Part shown: piece by piece, positions 1-14,300 of the stretch
How the letters are laid out: every line of letters begins with the position of its first letter
Position numbering within the stretch: position 1 is the first letter of the stretch
Assembly (NCBI RefSeq): GCF_000471905.2
Contig: NW_006497560.1
Location: 736,362-800,361, forward strand
Source of the DNA: Amborella trichopoda
Lineage: Eukaryota; Streptophyta; Magnoliopsida; Amborellales; Amborellaceae
Length of the DNA: 64,000 bases
Direction: 5' to 3'
Translations under genes and position numbers: made by a program
Notes under the pieces: generated by a model
Told to the model about the DNA's origin: nothing
Seen by the model: the letters and a program-made list of their open reading frames with translations, nothing else
Databases searched by the model: none

Positions 1-303
1 ACCGCCCATCTCTCTCTCCTCCCCCAAAACCGCCCATCTCTCTCCTCCCTCAAAACTGCCCATCTCTCTCCCCAAAAAACTGCCTATCTCTCTCCTCCCC
101 AAAAATTGCCTCTCTCTCCTCCCCAAAAACCGCCTATCTCTCTCCTCCCCCAAAACCACCCATCTCTCTCCCCAAAAACTTCCCATCTCTCCCCCCAAAA
201 ACTGCCCATCTCTCTCCCTCCCCCAAAAATCGCCCATCTCTCTCTCCCCAAAAACCGCCCATCTCTCTCCTCCTCCCCCAAAATTGCCCATTCCTCTCTA
301 TCT
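1..303. repeat. CT-rich minisatellite
   Basis: About ten degenerate units of roughly 25-31 bp, each built from an A-run core (CCCAAAAACCGCCCATC) followed by CTCTCTCC. The array begins before the window. Open reading frames on both strands here are by-products of the repeat and show no protein-like composition. Confidence 0.85.
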
Positions 304-2036
304 CTCTCTCTAGCTAGATAAAAATGTGAAGATGGAGCTTGAGATGAAACCCTAACAATCCTCAGATTCAATGACCAAGAGGCACCAAAAACCCATCTAT
401 TAAATCTCTTTCATCCAATATCTTATTGATTGAGTTGCAACTTAGTAATCCACCAGAAAACAAATAACAGGAAAACCAGGCCCAAATTATTTAGATTAGC
501 AATAATAGGAGAACTTGGAAAATGAAAGGTACTGGGAAAGTTGGATGCAACATAGAGGAATACCTGTTGAAATCAAGGAGGAATCAAGAGATGTTTACTA
601 TTATTTTAGAAATGTTTTTTCCAAACACCGCCCGTCTCTCTCTCTTGCCCAAGAGGGTTGACTTCGGGCTTTCGGGCCAATTATGGGTCTCTTCGGCCCA
701 GCCCGAGAACATTGTGGCCCGAAGCCAGCCTGAACCTAGTAAAGGCCCGAAAACCAGAGGCTCGGCCCGGACCGTTGGCACCCGTAATCACAATCAATGG
801 TCTAGATTTAATCACTATCATCTCTTGGTTGATTCAAATCCAATTTGCCCCCATTTCTCAAATTAAAAAGTTCCCACCAATTGAATTTAATTCAATCAAA
901 ATTTGATTTAGAGTCAAATTAATCATCTCTTACAAAATTGCCCATGGAGCAGTGTGCTCCATGTGGGTGAGCATCCTACTATTTTGTTGTTTGCTTGTTA
1001 AATTACGATACATATTTTCGATATCCTTAATTAAAGGAGTCGCACATAGGGGTTATCTTCTATAGGGTTTAATATTCTTTATTATAATCTAAATTCTAAA
1101 GCTTGTGGTCATGTGTGAATTACACATATCAAGCTATCCTTGATTTCATGGATTTTCCATGTGCATTTGAGAGAAATACCTATGTTTTAAATTATCATCT
1201 TAGAGTGGGAATAATTTGATCTAGCGTAAGGGGTATGGCCCTCTCTACACATATTCTCTCACACAATTAAGTTTTTATGGTGGCAAATTTGTCGTCGGTG
1301 AATAAATTGGAATCTGATCAAAATTTAAGTTGTGCTTAATTTCAATTGGTGAAAGATTTTGAAAAGTGGAGGGAAATTGGATTTGAATTTGGCTAAGGGA
1401 TAATGGTGATTAAATCAAGATCTTTGATTGTGATAGCCAACTTGGGTTTGGAAGGATAGGATCAAGCCTATCTCAGCCCGTAGGATTTTTCTATCTATTG
1501 CTCTAAATGATCCTCTTGAAATGTAACACTTACCAAAGCCTATATAAATAGGAGGCTTCCCTCTCGCTCTTGATAATGCTAGTCACCCATAACCAAATTA
1601 TGTTCAACTAGAGAGAGAAAGAGTGACCTATGAGAGGCATGCCTGTAACATCTTTGTACTATTTCTTCTTGCCATATATGATCCCACAATCGTCAATAAT
1701 TCCATGATAGTTTAGCCCCCTTCAAGCTACATCATCTCCAAATTTATGGGCTTCATCTTCAACTGCAAATCACATCATCCATGCTCAATTTTTTTTCTGT
1801 AACCTTCAATTACAGCAAGGTATTTTCAACGTATTTTCACTTCATCTTCTTTTTATCAAATTTTCAAAGCCTAAATCATGCACCCACCATCCCATTCCTT
1901 GCTTTTTAATTTTGCCTCGAAATTGGCCTATTTTATTAACCATGCACCTACTATTTTCTCGCAATCTCTTTCTGCACCATATCAGTCCACAAAGAGCTTA
2001 TAGAATGTGTTTTGTGGTTACATTTTTGCTTTCCAT
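304..2036. other. No gene recognised
   Basis: Unassigned sequence. A GGCC/GGGC-rich stretch at about 655-775 resembles the GC-rich cores of small hAT-type elements. A TATA-like string, TATATAAATAGG, lies at 1541-1552 and is followed by purine-rich sequence, but no coding region linked to it was found. Upstream exons of the kinase/CYTH gene were looked for here and not recognised. Confidence 0.5.
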
Positions 2037-3180
2037 ACATGGTGCAGAAATTATTCGCAAAAATTGTTAAATAACAAACACTATGGGAACACAATGTTAG
2101 GAGGAACCTTTGACATAAATGAGGGCGGAGGTCATAGATACATTTGCAGTATTAATATATCTAAAGTGAAGAAGCTTCGAGAAAGATGAAGATTGGAAAG
2201 GCTTTAGGACCAAATGGTATCTCGATAGAGGTTTAGAAATGCATGTGGAGATTGACATATGCTGGCTTACCAAGTTGTTCAACAAGGTGTAGAGAACAGA
2301 GAAAAAGCCAAACGAATGGAGAAAAAGTAATATAATACCTATTTACAAGAATAAAAAGACATACAGAATTATACGAACTATTGAGGGGTCATACTTATGA
2401 GCCACACTATGAAGCTGTGGGAGAAAGTGGTTGAGCAACGACTAAGGCGTGAAACAAGTATATCAGAAAATCAGATCGGTTTTATGTCAAGGAGGTCAAC
2501 TATCGAAACCGTTTTCCTACTTAGGCAACCGGTTGAGAAGTTTAAGGTGAAGGGAAAAGACCTCTACACGGTCTCTATTGATTCTGAGAGAGCATGCAAT
2601 AGTGTACCTTGAGATTTAATATGGGTTGGATTGGAAAAGAAAGGGTCCCCAAGGGCTATATCGACATAGCGAGATATGTACGAGGGAGCGCTAACGAGTG
2701 TGCGAACAACTAGTGGAGACATACGAGTCTTTAGTGACAATTAGCCTACATCAGGGGTTAGCGCTGAGCTTGTTTATCTTTATTTTGGTTATGGATGAGT
2801 TAACCAGACACCTACAAGATAAGGTATTGTAGTGTGTGTTTTTCGCAGATGACATAGTTTTGATCAATGAGACTAGAGGCGGTGTAAACACAAAGTTTTA
2901 CTTTTGGAGGGATGTTTTAAAATCTAAAGGCTTTAAAATTAGCTGGACTAAGACAAAATCTATGGAATGCAAGTTTAGTAATAATAGGAGTAGAAATGAG
3001 GAAATAGTCAAGATTAATGATCAAGAAATACTTAAAAGGGCTTGTTTCCAATATCTAGGGGTAATGATCTAGGAGAATAGAGAGATTAAATAAGATATTG
3101 CACATAGAATTAGAGTTGGGTAGGCGAAGTGGATCTGTGCATGCGGAGTTTTATGTGATCGCCACATACCATTGTGACTG
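2037..3180 (+). mobile_element. Decayed L1-type LINE reverse transcriptase fragment
   Basis: Pieces of a non-LTR retrotransposon reverse transcriptase follow each other on the + strand in shifting frames: a YSQKLLN region near 2050, GKALGPNGISIEV near 2195, then MKLWEKVVEQRLRRETSISE and the QIGFM..RST block (2409-2500), and the FFADDIVLINETRGG catalytic box (from 2837). The order matches plant L1 ORF2. Stop codons and frameshifts occur throughout, for example just after 2610 and at 3070. Endonuclease and 3' end are missing. It lies upstream of the first recognised exon of the kinase/CYTH gene, probably in an intron. Confidence 0.85.
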
Positions 3181-3501
3181 TACTATATAAATTCTTTCAT
3201 TTAATAATTTTAAAAGCATCATGAGTCCCTGAGGACCCTTAATTTTCCGGTAGCTTTGTTCCTTATGTCTATGGGATTTTCTTTGTAAATTGTTCACTCT
3301 ATGCTTTATATTCATTTTGATGAATAGATAATTTTTATTTTTTTGGCTCAAAGCTTTTTCATCAAGGATTCTTTTGGAAAGTTTGGTCTTTCGATTTTTT
3401 TATTGCCTTCTCTTTTCATTTGATATCCATATGCACTTTTTTCTATATTTATGCTCTGAGCTTCTATCTGTAATTGACTTACATTGCTTTCTTAAGTACA
3501 G

Positions 3502-5316
3502 TCTCCAAATGCACTTGCAGCTTTACCTTTTCATACAATGGAATCGCACAATGAGAAGTAAGTGCCTTGGTGACTAGTGTAAAATCTCTGTTATTTTTAT
3601 TTTTTTTCGATTGCTCTTTCTACTCATTGTATTTGCCTAATTTTTTTCTCTGAAGACTGACATTACTTTTTCATCAGTTTCATTGAAATGTACCTTAGAC
3701 CACCATCTGCACATGAGGCAGCGAAGATCAATGATTGGATAAAGGTTAGGCAGTCTGGTATCAGATATTTTCTGTCACTAGGGGATCAGAGGATTGTTGA
3801 TAAGAGCTACATTATCCGGCCAAAAGCTGAGTTTGAGGTGTGTCGAATCTTTTAATTGCTCGTGAAATATTTATGTTTGTTAAACTAGTACATAGATGAG
3901 TGCGGTGCATTAGTTTGGTATGGTTGTCCAGTTAAGTTTGAGGTCATTTTTCTGTATTGCTTGAGGGTCTTTTGAAGTTAGTGAACCAACTTCTGTGATG
4001 AGTTGCAATAGATGTTAAATTTCTGGGGCTTTTTTGATGGAAAGATAACCGACACACATCATATACTGGGAAGTTTTCTACTAGAGTACACAATATGTGT
4101 GTCTATATTAGGGACATATCTTCTTTGAAGTCAAAATTATCTGTTCTTAGAACCTAGAGTGATGTTCTTTTTCACATATTCACATAAGATATGTTGGTCT
4201 AGTTACATACAACTATATTTCTTTATAACTAGAAGAATTGCATCATTTGGAATGCTGCAACTCTTGACCAAGCGTCATTATTAAAGCATCTGTGGAAATT
4301 ATGGTTTCATTGTAAATTTCTGCATTCATATATTGATTTTTCATACAGATACGATCATCCTAGATTGGTTTATGCCAATTTTTTGTTGTCCCCAAAATTT
4401 TCATGGGGAATTATCTGTCCACTCAACAAATCCTCCTGGTTAGATATGATATGTCGGGAGATCAATAGGGTTGGTTCTTGTGTCATGGTCACCTCATTAC
4501 TTTTTTTTTAGATGTGATCTTCTTCTAGAAAATTTGCTGCTATACATTTTGTATATCCGCCGGCCTTCTATCCATGATTTTCTGACCCTGACTCATTCAT
4601 CTGAACTTATGGAAACTGATATCCACTCTATTGCTTGTGTTTATCTTAAATACTTTTTACTTCTCTATTTGTTCATTTATGTATCATTTTTAATTTGACA
4701 TGCCTTTACTTTCTAAGCGCTCTCTGCTTTTCTTCTACATTCTTTTCTTGATTGAACTTTCCTGTTATAGGTTGGACGGATGACTCTAGGTGGATTGCTT
4801 GCTCTGGGTTATACTGTTGTGGTCAGTTTCAAGCGTGCATCCACTACAATAAATACTGGCAAAGTTTCCATATCGCTTGAGAGCATTGACATTCTTGGTG
4901 AGAAGTTTTTGGTGTTGAAGGGAACTGATAGGAAGGTACATGCCTTTTAGATGTTTGTGGAAGCATTGTGATGTTTGTTATTTTTTCCTGCACTGATTAG
5001 GACATCTGATTATTCAATAACAGAAATTCTTTTTTCCCCCAAAAAAAGGGACAGTTTTTGGGTGCCTTGTTATGTATCCATTATATCATTTGCTTTGATA
5101 CTGGATATAGGTGTATCCCTTCATTTATTTCATGCAGAGTGTAACATGTCATTGTTCCATGATTCTGAACTATTTCTCTATGCCTTTTCTCCCTGTCTGA
5201 TAACAATTAAGGTTGAAAAGCTTCTATATAGGTGATTGGAGTTGAAGCTTCCACATTGGGTGTGAAGGGTCCATGGATTACAAAGTCATATCTGGAAATG
5301 ATTCTAGAACATAAAG
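3502..5316 (+). other. First CYTH-like half (four exons)
   Basis: These exons encode FIEMYLRPP, PKAEFEVGRMTLGGLLALGY, ILGEKFLVLKGTDRK and KGPWITKSYLEMILE. Each block has a counterpart in the second CYTH-like half of the same protein. The classical ExExK strand of tunnel metalloenzymes is not intact: an E-x-Y-x-R arrangement stands in its place. The first visible exon starts in phase 0 after TACAG, so at least one exon must precede it. Confidence 0.75.
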
Positions 5317-8300
5317 GTATTTCTCAGGGCATTTTGTTTGCAGTCATTATACTTTTCTAGGTGTTCTTGTACATGATGCTTGCTCAATCCTGCATATATG
5401 AGGTGCTTATCTGGTTCATTACTTGAAGGTGTGCCACGTCTTTGTACGCCTCCCCCATTGTCCACTACATCTTCAGCAGGGGATCCTCGTGAAAGGGGCA
5501 TTATTGTCCCTAAGCCAATTCGTGTGACTTCATTTCAGACTCAAAAGATTTCTGAACTGGTCGAGCCTTGGACTCGGTCTCCAACAAAATCTGAAATGGA
5601 GCCTGTAGTAGCCCCCATGAGGTGGCATTTCATCTCCCAAGGTATGTTGCAGGCACATGGCACAGGTTGTGACTTATCACATGAATGTTTTAAATTTTTT
5701 CTATTGAGTTTTACATGAAGTAAAATTTTAGGTCAATTGCTTTTCTCTCATGCTCAACTTATCTTACTTACGGTCCTCTCTTAAAGCTGTTGCAGAATCT
5801 TCTGCTTCAAGGTATGCCATTCAATTAGCTCCAATGCCAGATTCATATGACTTGGGTAGAGGCCTACATCTTGCTATTCAAGCTATCCAGGTCTCATTAT
5901 GGCTATATTCATAGAAGGCAAATGCTACTAGAATGTTTTGAAGATCTATGCTTCAGAGATTTTTCTCAGGTTTTCATGTTTACCTTTTGTTTTCCTTGAT
6001 GCAGGCACTTTTAGAGGCGAAGGGGCTTCCAATTATTGTGGGAATTGGTACGAAATATTCTTTTGTTATTATCACATATTTTTATTTTACCTTGGTTTTA
6101 TCTGAACGAAATTTGAGCAGATATCAATTTGTAATGTTCCTTTTTAATTTGAATGGGTGTTTACATGTGTTGTTTTATGTCTGTTTGCAACTAAAGGTTT
6201 ATCCATTCATTTTTTTTCTTTTATATATTCAATGAAGGTCAGACAATTGTCTTCTTTTCTTGCATACGAATTGATGAGACTGAATGTCGTTATTTGGGAT
6301 AGAGACTTCTTGTTCGACTATAGTTTGAAATTAATTGATTGTTGTTCCAGCTCGCTTCTAGTGACTCGCTTCGGGCTCTTGGCCTTTTTTTCGAGAAAAC
6401 CTATGAGTAAGCTTCCAGAAAGAAGTGATTGCCGTCGTGGGAGCTTTGATGGTTATCAACTTTCTATTTGATACTTCATGTCTTTTTTAGCTTCCTTACC
6501 TTTTGGATCACTTTTAGGCTACTCCATTTTCTGAGGTACCTGATATACAGGATATATTTGCTCATTGTCCCACAAGAAATACTTTTCTGCAAATTGTAAA
6601 TATCAAATTGTGTTCATATAAACTTATAAACATGAAAAGCAAATGAATGACCAACATCATTCTAAAATCTATAATGTCAAATGTCAATAAATCTAATCCG
6701 CAAAGACTGTGAGTCACTAAGCAGCTAACTAAGAATCTAAGATGCCAAAATATGGATATGGTTTTGGTCATGGTTAGGGGGCAGGGATATGACCTAACAT
6801 TTCTCAAAATCTTGGTTATGAATACGATTATTCTGTGCAACACATCGCTACTGATACGTGTGATAACTTACATGCATATATCACATATCTTTGTTATAAT
6901 GTAGTATGCTGTTATCTTTTGTTTGGATATATAAAATAATATCACAGCCTATTCTATCTCATTAATGTGATTCACATGCAAAGAATGTATGTTTGGTATT
7001 TCAACTTGCACATTATATCACCTTGTTCTATATTCTCCCCTGGACTTTGCTCTAAATTCTTCTATATTGTACGTTTTTTGGAATGGAATGAATGTCCTGA
7101 GTAAATGTGAAATAAAAACTTCTAGTTATTTCAATGTGTGTGTGTTTGCATACAGAAATCTGTAAATGCTTTTTGGTTGATCGCTATACTGTTTACATTT
7201 CTTTCTGATTGCAGGAGGTCCAAGTGGATCAGGAAAAACCAGTATGGCTCATAAAATGGCAAATTTTGTTGGTTGTGAAGTCATTTCTCTCGAAAGCTAC
7301 TATAAATCAGAACACATGAGGGACTTGAAATACGATGACTTCAGCTCTCTAGATTTAGCCTTGCTTTTGAAGGTAGCCTTGGGGCAGGGTATAAAATAAT
7401 CTTTGCTCTTTCTTTAGTTGTGATAAAGTGTTCTGAATTGACAGCTTACTATTTCCTGTTAATGCTATTGTTTTAAAGTTTAAAAAGCCCTTTCCTGGTT
7501 ATATTGTTAATTCTGGGGATCTCTTTTGCAGAATATTGATGATATAAGAAATCGTCGCAGTACAAAAGTTCCCTCATTTGATTTTGAAAACTGCACACGG
7601 AGTGGTTTCCGAAACCTTGAAGTTTCTGAGGATTGTGGTGTGGTACGTTTCTGTATTTCAGTCACTAGGAGATATTGTGTTGTTGTGTTTCTTTTGTCTA
7701 TGTTTTGCACTAAATTTCTCATAAAATTTTAGTGGGAACTTGGACGTCAATCACAACTTCTTGAACTATAGAAGGTAAAAGATTAAAAAAAAATGATTAT
7801 TGTCGTTTTTGTGCATTATGGTGCCTATAATGGGTGCTTGATGATCCAATGGGGATGAAATGAAGCTTTTCTTAAAGAAGTGCAGGTTTTGGTGTTCTCA
7901 CAAATGAAATTGTTAGCTATTCAGTTGATGGTCCTTTCGTGAGGTTCATGCAATTCATGGCTACTGCAGTGTTTTCTTGGTGAATAAGTTATTGTTATGC
8001 AGATTATATATGCAACCTTTCCTGTTATCCAGGTTATTCTTATGCATTGATAGTACATTAATCTATATGAAAGGTACGATTGTGTAGAATTCCAGAGCAT
8101 AAATTCAAAAATTTTCTTTTGTTTCTTTATTAATAGCTGGAATTTCTATTTACAGTTGCCACAATATAATGCAGAAATAAACGTATTGCAGTCTATGATC
8201 GTTAAATCTTGCCGCCAAAAAAACCTTTATTTAAAAATCAACTTGAATTTTATGTAGTGTTTCAAAAAGCGCTAGGCAGCTCCTAGGCGGTCTGGGGGGG

Positions 8301-11300
8301 TCCAAGCCGCCCAACGCCTAGGCTGGCGCCCGGAACCTGGGCGGCCCAGTGGTATTTTTTTGTTTTTTTTTGGGGTTTTCTCTTTCTAAAATAGCCTCTA
8401 ATGGGTTTTAGGCTTCAAATGAACCTAAAACCCATAATTTTACCCTTTTAGTATTAAAAAAATGACTCAAAAATACCCTCAAGAAGTCGCATTTCCGACC
8501 CTAGGCTGGGCGTAGGCCCTGGGCGACCGCCCGGGCGGGCGCCTAGGCGGGTTTAGGCAGGCGCCTAGGTGGGTTCCCGGGCGCTTAGCTGCCTAGGGAT
8601 GGGCGATGCACCCAAGCCTTCTGGACTGCATGGGCGGGCGCCAGGCATTGGGCAGTCCGCTTTTTAAAACACTGATTTTATGACTTAGGAAACAATTAGT
8701 AATCAGGAGCAACAAAATAAATAAAATTGGGAATTTTAGAAACCTTATGCCCTGAATCTTGTGACCCCTATTCACTTCTAGATAAGATAGACTTCCATTT
8801 TAATTTGAATTCTGATCAAAGTAGGAGTCCTCTTCCAAGTAGGAATTCTAATCTAAATAAGACTCCTGATTACAATTAGGATTCTTTAAAGAAGTAGTAT
8901 TTTATTACTCAAACTAGGAGTCCTAGTCTACGTAAGAAGCCTAATCTAAGTAGGACTCCTAATACAATTAAGACTCTTTAAACAAATAATATTTTAATAT
9001 GATTCTAATCAAACTAGGAGTCTTAGTCCAAGTGGGAATCCTAATGCAAATAGGACACCTAAGATTATTGGGATGCCTCAAATAATAAAATAATATTTTA
9101 AATTCAATTTCGGGCATCCCTCTTTATGTGTGGGACATGTGGCCCTTCTGGGCCCCACTTCCCACCCTATGTGGTTCACATAAAATAAAATTTTAAAATT
9201 TTTCTAAAAAATCACGTAATCATAAATATAGTTGAAAAACAATATTTTTTGAGGTTCTTATAAAATTTAAAATGCACACAAAAATACCTCTAGAAGTGTA
9301 CCAATAGGTAAAAAATAAATCAGTGTCGTGGCACTCTGCTCATGCCAGGATCCATGATCCACAACTCTCTTCTCAAATCAACCACCAGGATCCATGACCC
9401 ATAGTCATGTACAACTGTCAATAAAAAGTGGAACCGCGATATAAATATATGGTTTACAGGTTTCCCTCCAAGGGCAAGTCAGATGCACATATCAGTATAG
9501 TGCAAGGGGGATTCTCTTCATGCACATGTATATGTCCCTATAGAGTTGCTTCTCAGAATTCAGTTGTCATATGTACATGCTGTGTGGAAGTTTGTTGAGG
9601 ATTTATAGTTCTCGCTCTCACAGGCCTACAATCGTACATAGTAGACCACGAAGTTCTCCTAGCTTGCAAACCATCCTTAGGAATCTCTCAAACCTCAACA
9701 AGGGATAACCCTCTAGAAACCCTCAACAGTAGTGCTTATGCCCAAGGGAAAGGATTTTGGACAGGACTCGGGCACAAACCACCTACCCCTAGGTCAGCCA
9801 ACCAATCATACACTCGTACTGAAGTGTACAATTAACTATATTTATTATATTTATATGCTCTCATGGATTTTAGAAGCTACAAACCCCAACATCTCCCACT
9901 TGGCCTTTGGAGGCTGTATAATCACTTCTGCTGCCTTTCTCTCAAGCCCATCCTATGTACTTGTTTGGCAAACACATTTTCCACTTATCCTTAAGTCAAA
10001 GGATCTGCTAATATAGCCTTTGTCGGGAGAAAAGCAACCTCAATATTTCCTACTTGGATCTCGTTGCGAATGTGGCAGTGGTACACTTTTATGCACTTGG
10101 ATTTCTTGTGAAATCGTGGCTCTTTAGCCACACAAATTGTTGCTTGGTTGTTGTAGAAAATTGCCACACATGGGCACTTTATTGGATCAAATATGAGCTG
10201 ATTCAGTAGCTTCTTTTCTAGATGGCTTCTTTTGCTGGGAGACAACAAGCCACATAATCTAGTCCATTGTCGATAGTGCAAGGATATCTGGTTTCCTTGA
10301 GCACTTGGAAACAACTCCACTGGCAAGTGTGAAGATATACCTTGATGTGGATTTCATTTCATCTGGATCCCCTTGGTAGTATGCATCTGGATATCCCTGT
10401 ATCTGAATATTAGAGCTTCCTTCATAAGTAAGTGTGAGATTAACAATTCCCTTCAAATGTCGTAGTATTGCCGTCTAGTGCTCCATGTCTGGATTACTCT
10501 AGAACTTGCTAATCATGCTCATGGAAAAGTGATTTTCCATTCTCATCCCCAGCATAACATACATCAGCGACCCCACTGCCCTTATTTATGGCATTCTCTG
10601 TATGGCCCCTTTTCTTTTATACTTGTAGAACACATGACTAGGCTTAACTTGGTCTTCTTATCAATGGGGTCAGTATGGGCCTACAATTACCCATTTCCAA
10701 TCTTTATAATATTTTCTTGCTGTATGTCCCTTGAGATAGCTGAATGATTCTATATCTTTTATTTCTTGTTATCTTGATCCCCAGAATATATGAAGCATCT
10801 TCAAGATCTTTCATATCAAAGTGTTTTTTGAAGAAAGGTTAACTTGTATTAAATATTAGAAAAGGAAAAAGCTTGGGTGAGCCCACTAGCACATGGAATA
10901 GTATAAGCCCAACGGCCCAAATTGAATCTGGGCCGATTTGACAAACACGGATGTTTGGTAGTGTTTGAATTTTAATTATTATTCTACAAATCCAAATCAC
11001 TTGAAATTTTGGACGTGTGTTCTTCTCATCAAGTCGCACTTAATAGAAATATAAAAAAAAATAATTCGCGAAATGTTTTAGACCAAAATGCCCCCAAAAC
11101 TTTTGGGGGGTATTTTGATCAATTTTTTCATGTAAAATATTTTTTTGATATTTTTAGAAGATTCACCTATTTTTGATGTACACACGTTCAAAATTTCAAA
11201 TGATTTGGATTTGTAGAAAAAAAAATTAAAATTCAAACACTATCTGACATCCGTGATCGTTAGATCGGCCCAGATTCAATCTGAGCCGTTCGGCTCATGT

Positions 11301-14300
11301 TTTTCTGTGAGCTAGTGGGCTCATCCTAGCATCTTCCATTAGAAAATTACATAAGTAGAGCGAAAGAAGACGACAACCTACAAGTTAGGTGCTCAGAGAA
11401 CAAACTAGAGGGAAGAAGAAGAAAAAAAGAAAAAGGAATCGAGGGAGACAAGGAGGACAATTTAAATGCGGCAAAAAGCAATAAAAGGTAAAACACTGTT
11501 GGTAGACTGTCGGACATCCTCAGTGGGGTTTTGGTTGATGAGCAAGCAGATAACCACTGTGGATCTGTTGCACTTTCTGCTACGTGGGCTGGTACATCAG
11601 GAGGCAGGCTGACTTTGGTTGCGGTTAGAGTAGCACTGTGGGCCGGTTGTGCGCCGGTAACTCAAGAGACAAGTTTGGAGGTAGCTAGCTCCCCTGAGGG
11701 GTCAAGCCATGTATGCAGCTTGGCAGAGGTCAGCAGAGGTAAAAGTGACCCTCCAGCGAGGGCTTTCTATTACAATCCCAACTTCAGAAGATAAAAACTT
11801 GGGCAGGACTATCTTCTATAGGCACTGCTATTACGAGAGGTTGGCTGATTATGGAAAAGACTGTAGTGGCCTTCCCTGAGGAGAGAAAACTTCCGTGAAG
11901 GACTTGGCAGCCATGGAATAGCTGCTGCTAAGCAAAGGGTCTTCAGTAGAGAGGCGAGAGGGTCTTCAAGAAATTAAGGCTTAGGCAGTACTGTCTTCGA
12001 TGAGTACAACAACTTCAAAAGGCTAGCTCCAGAGGCTACATGCTGTTCGGTGGGTGGACCAAAGGGAAGTTGTAGAGACAATGGGATTGAAGATTTCTTT
12101 TGGTAATTCTCGTACTCTATATTTTTTTTTTGTGGGGGCCGGTAAGGGATAGAAGTTATGAGAGTATGAGTGGAGGAAGCACAAAGATAGAGAGGGTGGG
12201 GGAAGCTTATAAAGGCTAGAAGGGAGAAAGGATATGATTGTATATTAGGATAGGTAAGATGGGGGGATTATAGAGAAAGAGAATGTGAATGTTGAAAAGA
12301 AAGAGAAAGAGGAGATGGGGGGATAAGAGAGGAAAAAAGGTGTGGATGCAAAAGAGCGAGAGAGACAGAGAGAGAGAGAGAGGTGAGGCTAGGTGAGAAA
12401 GTATAAGAGGAAACAAAAGGAGAAGAGAAAGAGATAGAGAAAGGGGGGAGATAAGGTGGGGAGTTAAGTCACATAATTGCACACCTTTGTTGTCGAGGCC
12501 GATCTAGGATCTTGATCTCCTGATGGAACGGAAATGGAATTTTTGTAGCAAACTTAATGTTCCTTCTTTGTGATTCAGCAGTCAAAGCTACTGCAATGAG
12601 TGATGACATCCGCTAGAGTGGTGGACATGGGACGAGGATTGAGAGAGAAAAGTGTATGGGGGGAGATATGAAAAGAACAATGGAAAAGATGTGGCAGAGC
12701 GAGAAAACCTGATGGTGAGTTTACCGAGGTTAAAAAAAGGTCCCTTAGGAGATGGTAGATATGGGTTTAGAGGGTGAGTGTAAAGAAGAGAAGAAAGGTA
12801 GCTAATGAAAATACTAAATGGGTTCCAGGAATATTGGCTTGCAAAAACAACCATGTCCTGTTTTTTTTTTTTTTCTTTTTTTTTCCTTTCCTTTTCTTTC
12901 CTCTTTTTTTTTTTCTTTTTTCTTTTTCACTCCTTTTCCTTGCTTTCCCTGAGAAATCACATAATGTTTACAAGCCAAGGATTGCTCCCTCCCTAGCCAG
13001 TCTGTCTGCCTCCACGTTAGCCTCTCTGTATATGTGGGTAAAGGACACCTGAGGAAGGGAATTACATAAATAAAAAATAGAAAAATTACATAAATATCCG
13101 TTATACTTTGCGTTATTACAGATTTACCAAATAGTTTCCGTTATTACATGTATGTCAGTTTTTTACCTTTTATAACACATTTTTTTTAAAAAGACGACTT
13201 TACCTTTTTTCGGATGTTGAACAAATAAATTGGAGGATTTTTCTGATGTTCAACATCTGAAAATGGGCCGAAAGTTTAACGTTCACATTCCCATTTTCGG
13301 GTGTTGAACATCCGAATTGAAGGGTTATGTCGATACATTGTATTCCTTGTGAAAATGGTTTCGGATGTTGGACGTCTGAAAATATCACATTTTCGGATGT
13401 TTTCGAAAATGTCATATTTCGAATGTTCATTGTCCAAAATGACTACGAAATTCTAGAGAGTTTCTGGAAATTCGAAGTCATATTTTCGGATGTTGAACAT
13501 CTGAAAAACCCTTCAATTCGGATGTTCAACACCCGAAAATGGGAATGTGAACATTAAACTTTCGGCCTATTTTTGGATGTTGAACATCTGAAAAACCCTC
13601 CAATTCGGTTATTCAACATCCAAAAAAGGGTAAAGTCTTTTTTTTAAAAAAATTGCGTTACAAAAGGTAAAAAACGGACATGTAATGACAAACTATTTGG
13701 TACATCCGTAATAACGCAAAGTATGACTAATATGTATGTAATTTTCCTTAAAAAAAATGAAAGAAAATCTCCATGGACGTAATCACTGTTGTGTAACCCA
13801 ACTAATGATGTTGAGAGAATCTGATTGCACTTGAATGCCTTGTGGGCCTTAGCCTCCTCATAGGTCGAGTCGTGGTGTCCTATAAACTCTGAGAAGGTCC
13901 CAATGGTAGATGAATGGTCCGACAAGATTCCTCCAATGCCCGAAGGGCCAGGGTTACCTACAGAGGAACCATCCATATCGAGTTTGAGAAATCCAGTTCG
14001 GGGAGGAGACCAGTGAGGTTTCAGTATTTTTATTTGGGGTGAGAGGCGTAAAAGGCTATCCCAGTTATTTAGGAGGTGAGAAATAGGGAGGGCAGCAAAT
14101 ATGGGAATGGACTTGGCCCAGAAAGCTATAACTGTAGTTAGGGAATCAGAAACAGTTGCTATAGATTTTTGTATGCTTCTGAAGGTTCTGGAATTTCTTT
14201 CTAACCACAGACTCCAAAAGAGACCTGCTACATCAAGATGCCATAACTTCCTACCCTTTTGGGAAAAAGGTGGTGCAAAATATATTTGGAAAAACTGAGT

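Noticed and set aside
84-371. Overlapping open frames on both strands in the minisatellite
   Set aside because: Composition follows the repeat unit (Arg/Glu/Gly/Trp on one strand, Pro/Ser/Leu on the other) and no protein family is suggested.
1541-1552. TATATAAATAGG as promoter of the kinase/CYTH gene
   Set aside because: No first exon or start codon in a matching frame was found, and the protein clearly needs further 5' sequence.
12216-12482. Leu/Ser-rich minus-strand frame
   Set aside because: It is the translation of a GA/CT microsatellite in the LINE tail.
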